From: Rhodospirillales bacterium Ga0074136
GTDB taxonomy: Bacteria; Pseudomonadota; Alphaproteobacteria; Acetobacterales; Acetobacteraceae
NCBI GenBank assembly: GCA_001464375.1
Contig: LNEW01000089.1
Span: 1-33,944, forward strand
DNA length: 33,944 nt
Direction of reading: 5' to 3'
In this document: positions 17,012-24,767 of the stretch, one piece after another
Layout of the letters: the number at the start of each line of letters is the position of its first letter
Numbering within the stretch: position 1 is the first letter of the stretch
Notes under the pieces: model-generated
What the model saw: the letters and a program-made list of their open reading frames with translations, nothing else
Database searches by the model: none
Told to the model about the DNA's origin: nothing
Position numbers and translations under genes: made by a program

Positions 17012-18034
17012 ATGCGCCTGCCCCTGCTTGCCACCCTTGCCGCCTGCATCGCCGGTACCGCCATCGCGCAGACCGCCAGCCCCGGACCGACGCTCGCATC
17101 CGTGCGGTCGCGCGATGCGCTGATCTGCGGCGGGCATCCCGGCGCGCCGGGGTTCAACGTGCTCGACAGCCAGGGCGTGTCGCGCGGGCTCGATGCCGAT
17201 ACCTGCCGCGCCATCGCCGCCGCGGTGCTGGGCGATGCGGCCAAGGCGCGCTTCATCGTGCTGTCCTCCCAGGCGCGGCTGCCGGCGCTGCAATCGGGCC
17301 AGGTGGACGTGCTGCCGCGCACCACGACCTGGACCCACACGCGCGACACCGCGAACGGGCTGAACTTCACCGCGGTGAATTTCTACGACGGCCAGGGCTT
17401 CATGGTGCGGCGTTCGGCGAATGTGCAGCGCGCGGCGCAGCTGGCCGGCGCCACCATCTGCGTCACCTCGGGCACCACCAACGAACTCAACCTGGCCGAC
17501 TGGGCGCGCAGCAACAATGTGCGCGTGCAGCCGCTGGTGTTCGACCAGAACGAGGAGACGCGCAACGCCTACAATTCCGGCCGCTGCGACGCCTTCACGA
17601 CCGATGCGTCGCAGCTGGCGGGCATCCGCACCGCGCTGCGCGATCCGAACGAGCACGTCATCCTGCCCGACATCATCAGCAAGGAACCCCTCGCGGTCGC
17701 GGTGCGCCACGGCGACGACCAGTGGTTCGACATCGTGCGCTGGACGGTGTTTGCGCTGATCGAGGCCGAGGAACTGGGCGTCACGCAGGCGAATGTCGAG
17801 GAGATGCTGGCCAGCCAGAACCCGTCGATCCGCCGCCTGCTCGGCAATTCGGGCGACCATGGGCCGCTGATGGGGCTCGACCGGCGCTGGGCCTACAACG
17901 CCATCAAGGCGGTGGGGAACTACGGCGAGATCTTCGAGCGCAACCTCGGCAGCGGCTCGCCGATCGGGCTGCAGCGCGGGGTGAACGACCTGTGGACGCG
18001 CGGCGGGCTGATGTACGCCATGCCGATCCGGTAG
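17012..18034 (+). CDS. General L-amino-acid ABC transporter binding protein, AapJ-like
   Basis: This 340-residue periplasmic binding protein has a Sec signal peptide (MRLPLLATLAACIAGTAIAQ, cleavage near residue 20). The fold is the polar amino-acid type with AapJ/BztA hallmarks: LICGGHPGAPGFNVLD, GLDADTCRAIAAAVLGD, QVDVLPRTTTWTHTRDT, CVTSGTTNELNLADW and GRCDAFTTD. The C-terminal GLDRRWAYNAIKAVGNYGEI is also typical. GGAAGGA lies upstream of the ATG. No permease or ATPase genes (aapQMP) follow, so it is an orphan binding protein here. It is divergent from the peroxidase gene with a 252-base gap in which I see nothing definite. Confidence 0.9.
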   Translation: MRLPLLATLAACIAGTAIAQTASPGPTLASVRSRDALICGGHPGAPGFNVLDSQGVSRGLDADTCRAIAAAVLGDAAKARFIVLSSQARLPALQSGQVDVLPRTTTWTHTRDTANGLNFTAVNFYDGQGFMVRRSANVQRAAQLAGATICVTSGTTNELNLADWARSNNVRVQPLVFDQNEETRNAYNSGRCDAFTTDASQLAGIRTALRDPNEHVILPDIISKEPLAVAVRHGDDQWFDIVRWTVFALIEAEELGVTQANVEEMLASQNPSIRRLLGNSGDHGPLMGLDRRWAYNAIKAVGNYGEIFERNLGSGSPIGLQRGVNDLWTRGGLMYAMPIR

Positions 18035-18055
18035 GGGTGCCTTGGGCGGCGCGCC

Positions 18056-19306
18056 TCAGCGCCGCTCATACACCAGCCGCGCGCGGATCGTCCCCTCGAT
18101 CGCGCGCAGCTCGGCCAGCAGATCCTCGGCCTGGTCGCGGGCGTTGTCGCTGTCGATGACCACATAGCCGACCTGGCCGAAGGTCTGCAGGAACTGCGCG
18201 GAGATGTTGAGGCCGCGCCGCGCGAAGGCCTCGTCGACCTGGCGCAGCACGCCGGGCACGTTGCGATGCACATGCAGGGTGCGCGCGCCGGAAGGCCGGG
18301 CGGGCAGTTCCACCTGCGGGAAGTTCACCGCGCCGAAGGTCGCCCCCGTGTCGGAGTATTCGATCAGCTTGCGGGAGACTTCCTCGCCGATGCGCCACTG
18401 CGCCTCGCCCGTGCTGCCGCCGATATGCGGGGTCAGGATCACGTTGGGCAGGCCCTGCAGGGGGCTCACGAAGGCCTCGCCGTTGCGCGCCGGCTCGACC
18501 GGGAACACATCGACCGCCGCACCCAGCACATGCCCGTCGCGCAGCGCCTGCGCCAGCGCATCGAGGTCGAGGATGGTGCCGCGCGCGTTGTTCACCAGCA
18601 CCGCGCCGGGCTTCATGGCGGCGATCTCGGCGCGGCCGAACATGTTCATCGTCTCGGGCGTCTCGGGCACATGCAGCGTCACGGCGTCCGACGCGGCCAG
18701 CAGCGCGTGCAGCGACGCCATGGGCTGGGCATTGCCGTGCGGCAGCTTTCCGGTGCGGTCCCAATAGAGCACGCGCATGCCGAAGGCTTCCGCCAGCACC
18801 GACAACTGGCTGCCGATATTGCCGTAGCCGACGATGCCGAGCGTCTTGCCGCGCAGCTCCCAGGAATTCGCCGCCGACTTGTCCCATTCGCCGCGATGCG
18901 CGGCGTTGGATTTCGGGAAGATGCCGCGCATCAGCATGACGATCTCGCCGAGCGTCAGTTCCGCCACGGATCGCGTGTTGGAGAAGGGCGCGTTGAACAC
19001 CGGCACGCCGCGCATCGCGGCCTCCTCCAGCGCCACCTGGTTGGTGCCGATGCAGAAGCAGCCGATGGCGAACAGCCGGTCGGCGGCTTCCAGGACCTCG
19101 GCACTCACCTGGGTGCGGGAGCGGATCCCGAGGACATGCACGCCCTTCACCGCCTTGATCAGCGCCGCACCCTCCAGCGCCTTCGATTCCCGCTTGATGT
19201 TGCCGTAGCCGGCGTCGGCCAGGCGCTCGACCGCGCTGTCGGAGACGCCCTCCAGCAGCAGGATGCGGATCTTGTCCTTGGGAAGGGAGAGGCGGGCAGG
19301 GGACAT
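18056..19306 (-). CDS. serA: D-3-phosphoglycerate dehydrogenase, E. coli type with ACT domain
   Basis: This 416-residue enzyme oxidises 3-phosphoglycerate to 3-phosphohydroxypyruvate, the first step of serine synthesis. The substrate part has GIRSRTQVS and AIGCFCIGTNQV, the Rossmann motif is GIVGYGNIGSQ, NNARGTILD holds the catalytic Arg, FPVEPARNGE the Glu and TPHIGGSTGEAQ the His. A C-terminal ACT domain (LHVHRNVPGVLRQVDEAFAR) suggests feedback by serine. Length and motifs match E. coli SerA (410 residues), not the ~525-residue form more usual in alphaproteobacteria. ATG 19306 gives the expected start; the open frame extends far upstream as the antisense shadow of puuD. The ribosome binding site is weak. 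Confidence 0.93.
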   Translation of the reverse strand: MSPARLSLPKDKIRILLLEGVSDSAVERLADAGYGNIKRESKALEGAALIKAVKGVHVLGIRSRTQVSAEVLEAADRLFAIGCFCIGTNQVALEEAAMRGVPVFNAPFSNTRSVAELTLGEIVMLMRGIFPKSNAAHRGEWDKSAANSWELRGKTLGIVGYGNIGSQLSVLAEAFGMRVLYWDRTGKLPHGNAQPMASLHALLAASDAVTLHVPETPETMNMFGRAEIAAMKPGAVLVNNARGTILDLDALAQALRDGHVLGAAVDVFPVEPARNGEAFVSPLQGLPNVILTPHIGGSTGEAQWRIGEEVSRKLIEYSDTGATFGAVNFPQVELPARPSGARTLHVHRNVPGVLRQVDEAFARRGLNISAQFLQTFGQVGYVVIDSDNARDQAEDLLAELRAIEGTIRARLVYERR

Positions 19307-19447
19307 GGTGCGGTCACTCGGGCGGGCGGGGGGTCGCTTCCTGCCCCCATCGCGGGGCTGGCACAAGGTCCGGCGCCCTTGCCGTCGCCCGGGGGGCACC
19401 GCCATGCTGCACCGCAGCGGCGCCGCACGCCGCGCGGGGATGCTTCG

Positions 19448-20629
19448 ATGGACGCCGCCTATCTTTCGGAATGGGCCAACCTGCTGCTGCGCTGGCTGCA
19501 TGTCATCACCGGCATCGCCTGGATCGGCACGTCGTTCTATTTCATCAGCCTGGACAACCAGCTGGACAAGCCGGCCGGCGGCAACCCGCGCGTGGCCGGC
19601 GAGCAATGGTCGATCCACGGCGGCGGCTTCTACCACAAGCAGAAATACCTGCTCGCGCCCGAGCGCCTGCCGGAGACACTGCACTGGTTCAAGTGGGAAG
19701 CCTACTGGACCTGGATCAGCGGCTTCGCGCTGTTCGTGCTGATCTACTGGGTGCAGGCCTCCACGTACTTGGTGGACCCGGGCGTGCTCGACATGCCGGC
19801 GTGGCTCGCGGTGGTCATCAGCGCGGCGCTGCTGGTGGGCGGCTGGGTGGGCTACGACCTGCTGTGCCGGTCGAAATACGGGGAGAACGAGGCGCTGCTG
19901 GGGGCGATCGGCGCCGCCACGCTCGCGGTGGTCGCCTTCGTGGCCTGCCACCTGTTCGGCGGGCGCGGCGCCTTCCTCCAGGTGGGTGCGATGACCGGCA
20001 CCATCATGGTGGCGAACGTCGCGATGGTGATCATCCCCGGCCAGCGGAAGATGGTCGCCGCCATGCAGGCCGGCGAGGCGCCGGACCCGAAATACGGCCG
20101 CTGGGGCAAGCAGCGCAGCGTGCACAACACGTACCTGACGCTGCCGGTCATCTTCATCATGATCTCGCCGCACTACCCCATGACCTACCAGGGGCGCTGG
20201 AACTGGCTGGTGCTGCTGGCGGTGGGGCTGTCGGGCGCGCTGGTGCGGCAGTATTTCGTGCTGCGCCAGAAGGGCGCGAACCCGGTCTGGCTGCCCGCCG
20301 CCGCCGCCGCGGTGGTCGCGCTGCTGGTCTGGACCGGCGCGCCCGAACGCCCCACGGGTGCGGCCGAGGCGCCGCCCTTCGCCGAGGTGCAGACCATCGT
20401 CGCCTCGCGCTGCGTGTCCTGCCACGCGGCGCGCCCGACTCAGGACGGCTTCGCGGCACCGCCCAAGGGCGTGGTGATGGAAACGCCGGCGCAGATCCGC
20501 CGCTGGGCGGCGGCGATGCGCCAGCAGGTGCAGACCGAGGCGATGCCGCCCGGCAACCTGACCGAGATCACGCCCGACGAAAGGGCGAAACTGCTCGCCT
20601 GGGTGGCGGCCGGTGCGCCGGCCGAATAA
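19448..20629 (+). CDS. puuD: Membrane-bound urate oxidase (urate hydroxylase) PuuD with cytochrome c domain
   Basis: This 393-residue integral membrane enzyme converts urate to 5-hydroxyisourate and passes electrons to a fused c-type heme instead of directly to oxygen. The N-terminal half has the conserved RWLHVITGIAWIGTSFYFIS helix, then IHGGGFYHKQKYLLAPE and LHWFKWEAYWTWISGF; about eight helices run to residue ~300. The C-terminal domain has the heme site CVSCH (residues 322-326) and a candidate Met366 axial ligand in EAMPPGN. The ATG at 19448 has only a weak GGGGA in front. The gene opens a set whose last member is 5-hydroxyisourate hydrolase, the next enzyme of the pathway. It is divergent from serA. 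Confidence 0.94.
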   Translation: MDAAYLSEWANLLLRWLHVITGIAWIGTSFYFISLDNQLDKPAGGNPRVAGEQWSIHGGGFYHKQKYLLAPERLPETLHWFKWEAYWTWISGFALFVLIYWVQASTYLVDPGVLDMPAWLAVVISAALLVGGWVGYDLLCRSKYGENEALLGAIGAATLAVVAFVACHLFGGRGAFLQVGAMTGTIMVANVAMVIIPGQRKMVAAMQAGEAPDPKYGRWGKQRSVHNTYLTLPVIFIMISPHYPMTYQGRWNWLVLLAVGLSGALVRQYFVLRQKGANPVWLPAAAAAVVALLVWTGAPERPTGAAEAPPFAEVQTIVASRCVSCHAARPTQDGFAAPPKGVVMETPAQIRRWAAAMRQQVQTEAMPPGNLTEITPDERAKLLAWVAAGAPAE

Positions 20630-20689
20630 GCACGCGGGCACCGTTGGCGCCCCCGCTCCCTGGCGCTAGACAGGCCCGGGGTGGTCGCG

Positions 20690-21379
20690 ATGGGGCTTGG
20701 CGGACAGCGCGTGCGGCGGACGGGATCCTGGCTGGCCGCCGTGGCGATGCTCGGGGGATGCGCCCTGCCGCCCAACGCCGCGCTGCCGGACTGGGCGCGT
20801 TCGGCCAGCGTGCTGGCCGGCCAGGCGACGCAGCCGGTCGACCCGGATGGGCGCCAGGCCGCGCTGCAGGCGCTGGCGGTGTATCTCTATGCGTTGGGCG
20901 TCGTGGCGGAGGAACGGGTGCTGACCTTTCGCGAAACCCCCTTCGCGGCGCTGGCGCCGCGCGCCGCGGCCACGAGCCTCGGGGCCGGCGACGCCGTGGC
21001 GGGGCTTGGCGCCGTGCTGCGCACCGCGCGCGAGGCCAACCCCGATCCCGAGGCGCGCGCCAACAGCGCCGGCCAGCCGCGCGTGATTGAGAATCTGCGC
21101 CTGCGCCCGATGATCCTGGCCGCCGACCCGCATGTGCAGCGCCTGGTCGCGATGCTGGCCGGGGCAGATACCGCCGCGCCGGAACGCCGCGCGCTGGCGA
21201 GCATCGGCGAGGGCCACGCGCTGCTCGCCGCGCGCGCGCGCAGCGTGGTGCGGCTCGGCCAGCGGGCGACGGCGATCGAGATCCGCGCCGCCGAGGAAGC
21301 GCTGCTGCGCGCGGGCGCGCGGCTGCCGCCCGGCGCGGCCGGCGCGGCCGGCGTGATCGCCGCCACGGTGCAGCCATGA
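20690..21379 (+). CDS. Lipoprotein of unknown function (paralogue 1)
   Basis: This 229-residue protein has a lipoprotein signal peptide, GSWLAAVAMLGGC, with lipobox LGGC and the lipid-bearing Cys at residue ~24. The mature part is Ala-rich and probably alpha-helical. It aligns with the next protein over its length: DWARSAS, LAVYLYALG, PFAALAPRA, AGLGAVLRTA, GHALLAARA and a final AAEEALLRA segment. I do not recognise the family. GTG 20681 is an alternative start, but GGGGTGG makes a plausible ribosome binding site for ATG 20690. Its end overlaps the next start by four bases (ATGA). It starts 60 bases after puuD. Confidence 0.82.
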   Translation: MGLGGQRVRRTGSWLAAVAMLGGCALPPNAALPDWARSASVLAGQATQPVDPDGRQAALQALAVYLYALGVVAEERVLTFRETPFAALAPRAAATSLGAGDAVAGLGAVLRTAREANPDPEARANSAGQPRVIENLRLRPMILAADPHVQRLVAMLAGADTAAPERRALASIGEGHALLAARARSVVRLGQRATAIEIRAAEEALLRAGARLPPGAAGAAGVIAATVQP

Positions 21380-22068
21380 GGATGCGCCGGCTTGCCGCCG
21401 CTGCCCTGCTGGCGCTGCTCGCGGCCTGCAGCGCGCCCGACTACACGCCGGTGCGCGACTGGGCACGCGGCGCGAGCATCGCGGCCGATTATCCCGCCGC
21501 CGCGCAGGGCGTGCCGGCATCCGCCGAGGACGGCATCCTGGCGATGCAGGAAGCGCTGGTGACGTGGCTGTCCGCCCTCGGGCGCATGGCCGATGACGCG
21601 GTGCTGCCCTACCTCGATGATCCGTTTCTCGGCCTTGCCGCGCGGGCCGGCGCCGCCGACCCGCGCGGCGCGGAGGCGGTCGCCGCACTGGGCCGCACGC
21701 TGCGCCACGCGTCGCGCAACAACCTGCGCGCGCCGGCGCTGCGCGAGACCATCCGCGGCAGCGATGCGCAGGTGCAGGCGCTGGTCGCCGCGCTGTCGGA
21801 GGCGGTGGCGCGGGGCGGCCGGCCCGCCGAAGGTGCCGCCGCCGCGCCGACGCCCGCCGCGGTCCCTGCCGCCGGCGATGCGCGCGCGCGCTACCGGGCG
21901 CTGCTGGCGCAGGTTGCGCAGGGCCATGCGATGCTGAAGGAGAGGGCGGGCGAGATCACCGGCGAGGAGACGGTGCAGCGCATCCGCGCCGCCGAGGACC
22001 AGCTGCGCCGCGCCGCCCGCACGCTGCCGCTGCCGAGCGCACCGCTGCCCGCCGCCGCCGCGCCGTGA
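21376..22068 (+). CDS. Lipoprotein of unknown function (paralogue 2)
   Basis: This 230-residue protein starts MRMRRLAAAALLALLAAC; the lipobox LAAC puts the lipidated Cys at residue 18. The mature chain shares with its upstream neighbour the order DWARGAS, then a LxALG helix, DPFLGLAARA, AALGRTLRHASRNN, QVQALVAAL, GHAMLKERA and IRAAEDQLRRA. An Ala/Pro linker interrupts the middle. The pair therefore arose by tandem duplication and has diverged widely. Both ends overlap neighbours (ATGA upstream, GTGA downstream), so the three genes are probably made in fixed ratio. The function is unknown; an outer-membrane partner of the following barrel is a reasonable guess. Confidence 0.82.
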   Translation: MRMRRLAAAALLALLAACSAPDYTPVRDWARGASIAADYPAAAQGVPASAEDGILAMQEALVTWLSALGRMADDAVLPYLDDPFLGLAARAGAADPRGAEAVAALGRTLRHASRNNLRAPALRETIRGSDAQVQALVAALSEAVARGGRPAEGAAAAPTPAAVPAAGDARARYRALLAQVAQGHAMLKERAGEITGEETVQRIRAAEDQLRRAARTLPLPSAPLPAAAAP

Positions 22069-23093
22069 GGCCGCTGCGCCAGGCCCTGGCCGCCGTTGCG
22101 ATCGGCCTCCCGGCGGTGCTGCACGCGCCCGTGGCGCTGGCGCAGGGGACCGAGATCAATCGCATCGAGCAGGGCGTCGACACCCTGCTCGACCGGATCG
22201 ATGCCATCCGCGACCAGCTGCGCGGCCGTGGTTCGGGCGTGCTGGGCCTGATGGGCTACAACATGACGCCGGACGGGTCGGCCAATTCGCTGACCGTCAA
22301 TCGCAGCACCGTCTCGGCGGAGGAGGGCGCGTCGACGCTCACGCTCAGCCAGTTCGGCTTCGGCTTCACCTGGAGCGAGTCCTTCCCGCTGTTCACCGAA
22401 TTCTACGGCGGCTACGCGCGCTACGACCCGCGCGCCGTGTTCACCGGGCTGGGCACGCGCCGCACGCCGCTGCGATGGAACAATGTCGCCGCGACGCTGG
22501 GGGTCGGCTACGACATCCGCATCGGCGAATACCTATGGCTGCGGCCGATCTTCAATGTCGCCGGCGGCTATGCGGCGTCGGATGCCTCGCTGGCCGCCAG
22601 CTTCGTGCAGTACCGCACCGATCGCGACATCGCCGCGCTGACCGACCAGCATGTCAACGTGCTCGGCCTCGGCGGGTCGCTGATGCTCGCCTACTACGAT
22701 TATCAGCCGCGGCGCGATATTGATGTCGAGCTGCGCTACACGCATCTCGAGCTCCAGACGGTGGGCGACACGATCCGCGCCGCGCGGGGGCGCAGCACCG
22801 CGCAGACCCTGGGGGTCTGGGCCCGCTACCGGTGGCCGACCGGCCTCGAGGCCTTCGGCCGCCCGGTGCGCTGGGTGCTCGATGGCACCGCCAGCTACTA
22901 TTTCGGCGACCAGGCGGAGGTCACCGGCTTCCGCTGGGCGGTCAAGGCCGGCGGCGGGATCGAGATCGATGTCGGGCGCTACGAGGTCGGCGCCGTCGGG
23001 CTGTATCTCAGCCGGCTGCGCCTGGTCGCCCGGTATTTCTACGGCGATGGCGGGGTAACCGGCACTTCGGTGGGCATCGGCATGAGCTTCTGA
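22065..23093 (+). CDS. Outer-membrane beta-barrel protein
   Basis: This 342-residue protein begins with GTG in a GTGA overlap with the lipoprotein gene. A Sec signal peptide ends near VALAQ (residue ~27). Residues ~28-53 (EINRIEQGVDTLLDRIDAIR) look like a short coiled coil. The rest consists of alternating amphipathic strands rich in Tyr, Trp and Gly (FGFGFTWSESFPLFTEFYGG, ELRYTHLELQTVGD, and so on). It ends in Phe (GTSVGIGMSF), the BAM recognition signature of outer-membrane proteins. About 12 strands are plausible. I do not recognise the family. It is the third gene of the overlapping cassette between puuD and the HIU hydrolase gene. Confidence 0.82.
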   Translation: MRPLRQALAAVAIGLPAVLHAPVALAQGTEINRIEQGVDTLLDRIDAIRDQLRGRGSGVLGLMGYNMTPDGSANSLTVNRSTVSAEEGASTLTLSQFGFGFTWSESFPLFTEFYGGYARYDPRAVFTGLGTRRTPLRWNNVAATLGVGYDIRIGEYLWLRPIFNVAGGYAASDASLAASFVQYRTDRDIAALTDQHVNVLGLGGSLMLAYYDYQPRRDIDVELRYTHLELQTVGDTIRAARGRSTAQTLGVWARYRWPTGLEAFGRPVRWVLDGTASYYFGDQAEVTGFRWAVKAGGGIEIDVGRYEVGAVGLYLSRLRLVARYFYGDGGVTGTSVGIGMSF

Positions 23094-23203
23094 ATCCCGC
23101 CCCCTTCCGTCGCGATGCGGAATCGGAGCAGGAAGGCGGCGGTGCCGCGCGACGGCGGGCATGGCGCCCGGCCCGGCGGCGCCCGCGGAGCACGAGGCAC
23201 GAC

Positions 23204-23566
23204 ATGGCTGGCAACGGACCCGGGACGCTCTCCACCCATGTGCTCAACACCGCCGAGGGCATTCCCGGCGCGGGCGTGCGCGTGGCGCTGTGGCGGATGG
23301 ACCCCGATCCCGCGCTGGTGGTCGAGACGCTGACCGATGCCGAGGGCCGCACGGTCGATCCGCTGCTGCCCCCCGGCGCCTTCCGCCCCGGGCGCTACGA
23401 GTTGCGCTTCGGGATCGGCGCCTATTTCACCGCGCGCGGCATCGCGCCGGATCCGCTGTTCCTCGATGTGGTTGCGGTCAGCATTGGCCTGGCCGATGGG
23501 CGCGGGCACTACCACGTGCCGCTGCTGTGCACGCCGTGGTCCTACACGACCTACCGGGGATCGTAG
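23204..23566 (+). CDS. 5-hydroxyisourate hydrolase (transthyretin-like)
   Basis: This 120-residue enzyme hydrolyses 5-hydroxyisourate, the PuuD product, to OHCU in urate breakdown. It shows the family signature LSTHVLNTAEGIPGAGVRV at the N-terminus with the catalytic His, an Arg in RYELRFGIG, the GHYHVPLLCTPWSYTTY block with the second catalytic His, and the invariant C-terminal YRGS. No signal peptide is present, so it is cytoplasmic. A GGAG about 13 bases before the ATG is a loose ribosome binding site. The next pathway enzyme, OHCU decarboxylase, is not in the window. Confidence 0.95.
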   Translation: MAGNGPGTLSTHVLNTAEGIPGAGVRVALWRMDPDPALVVETLTDAEGRTVDPLLPPGAFRPGRYELRFGIGAYFTARGIAPDPLFLDVVAVSIGLADGRGHYHVPLLCTPWSYTTYRGS

Positions 23567-23570
23567 GCGG

Positions 23571-24767
23571 TCAGGCGCGCAGCAGCCCGCCCATCGGCGC
23601 CGCCGCGTCGCTGCCCGGGAAGGCGCGCGCCACCGCCGGGCCGGCCAGCTTCAGGTGATCCCGGAGCAGCCCCTTGGCGATGCTGCGAAGGTCGGTGGTC
23701 GGTGCCAGGTCGCGGTCCTGGAACAGGTTCCCGCCCGACAGGCCAGGCCAGTTGCCCGCCACCCGCCCGCCGGCCACCGCGCCGCCCAGCAGGAAGGCCA
23801 CGCCGCCGGTGCCGTGGTCGGTGCCCATGGTGCCGTTGACCCGCACGGTGCGGCCGAATTCGGTGACGACCAGCACGGCGGTGCGGCGCCAATGGTCGCC
23901 CAGCGCCTCCTTCAGGGCGCCGAAGCCTTCGTCGAGCTGGAACAGCGGACCGTTGAGGCGATTCACCTGCTGCGCATGGGTGTCCCAGCCGGACAGTTCG
24001 AAGGCCGCGACGCGCGGGCCGTCCGCCTGCGCCATCAGCCGCCCGGCGGACATCGCCAGCGCGCGGAAGGCGCCGCCGGGCTGCGGGCGCACGGCCGCCG
24101 CATCGCCCAGCGCGGTGACGGCATAGCCGCGGATGCGCAGCCCCTCGGCGATGGCCGGGCCGGTCACCGGGTCGGCGGCGTTGAGTTCCGCCACGCGGGC
24201 CAGCAGGTCGGGCGGCGGCGTGGCGCTGCCGCGCGGGGCGTAATTGCCCACCGGCGCCGGCCCGCGCATCAGCAGCGGCATGTCGGTGCCGACCGCCAGG
24301 CCATTGTGCTGCGCCCCGGGGCGTGCCGGCACCGCCGACAGCGCGCGGTTCAGCCAGCCACTGGCAAGCCGCTGGTCGGCGCCCGATTCCAGCAGGTCCT
24401 GCGCGTCGAAATGGCTGCGCGTGCGCCAGTTGCCGGCGACCGCGTGCAGCACCAGTGCCTCGTTCGACGCATACATCGCGTGCAGGCTGGTCATGCGCGG
24501 ATGCAGGCCGAAGCGGCCACCAAGGTCGAGCAGCCCGCCCTCCTGCCCCGGCTCGGGCAGCGCCAGCGGGCCGCGCAGGTCACGCAGCGCCGGGTCGGCA
24601 TAGGGCTGCACGGCGAACAGCCCATCGAGCCCGCCGCGCAGCATGACCACCACGAAGCGCGCATCGCCCGGCGCCTGGGCGAAGGCGACACGGGCGCGCG
24701 GCAGCGTCATGGCGGCCGCCAGGCCAAGCAGCGCGGTGCGGCGGCCGAAGGCGGGCAGGTGGCTCAT
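23571..24767 (-). CDS. DUF1501 family secreted protein
   Basis: This 398-residue protein has a twin-arginine signal (FGRRTALLGLAAAMTLPRA, cleavage near AFA). The mature domain starts with FVVVMLRGGLDGLFAVQPY and carries ELSGWDTHAQQ, VVTEFGRTVRVNGTMGTDHG and GGAVAGGRVAGNWPGL, all typical of DUF1501. This family is related to the alkaline-phosphatase/sulfatase fold; its activity is not known. Its ATG overlaps the stop of the DUF1800 gene (ATGA), so the two are co-translated. The gene ends five bases from the convergent HIU hydrolase gene. Confidence 0.9.
   Translation of the reverse strand: MSHLPAFGRRTALLGLAAAMTLPRARVAFAQAPGDARFVVVMLRGGLDGLFAVQPYADPALRDLRGPLALPEPGQEGGLLDLGGRFGLHPRMTSLHAMYASNEALVLHAVAGNWRTRSHFDAQDLLESGADQRLASGWLNRALSAVPARPGAQHNGLAVGTDMPLLMRGPAPVGNYAPRGSATPPPDLLARVAELNAADPVTGPAIAEGLRIRGYAVTALGDAAAVRPQPGGAFRALAMSAGRLMAQADGPRVAAFELSGWDTHAQQVNRLNGPLFQLDEGFGALKEALGDHWRRTAVLVVTEFGRTVRVNGTMGTDHGTGGVAFLLGGAVAGGRVAGNWPGLSGGNLFQDRDLAPTTDLRSIAKGLLRDHLKLAGPAVARAFPGSDAAAPMGGLLRA

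Noticed and set aside
19307..20641. N-terminal extension of serA by 445 codons
   Set aside because: The extension is the antisense shadow of puuD; SerA homology begins at the ATG at 19306.
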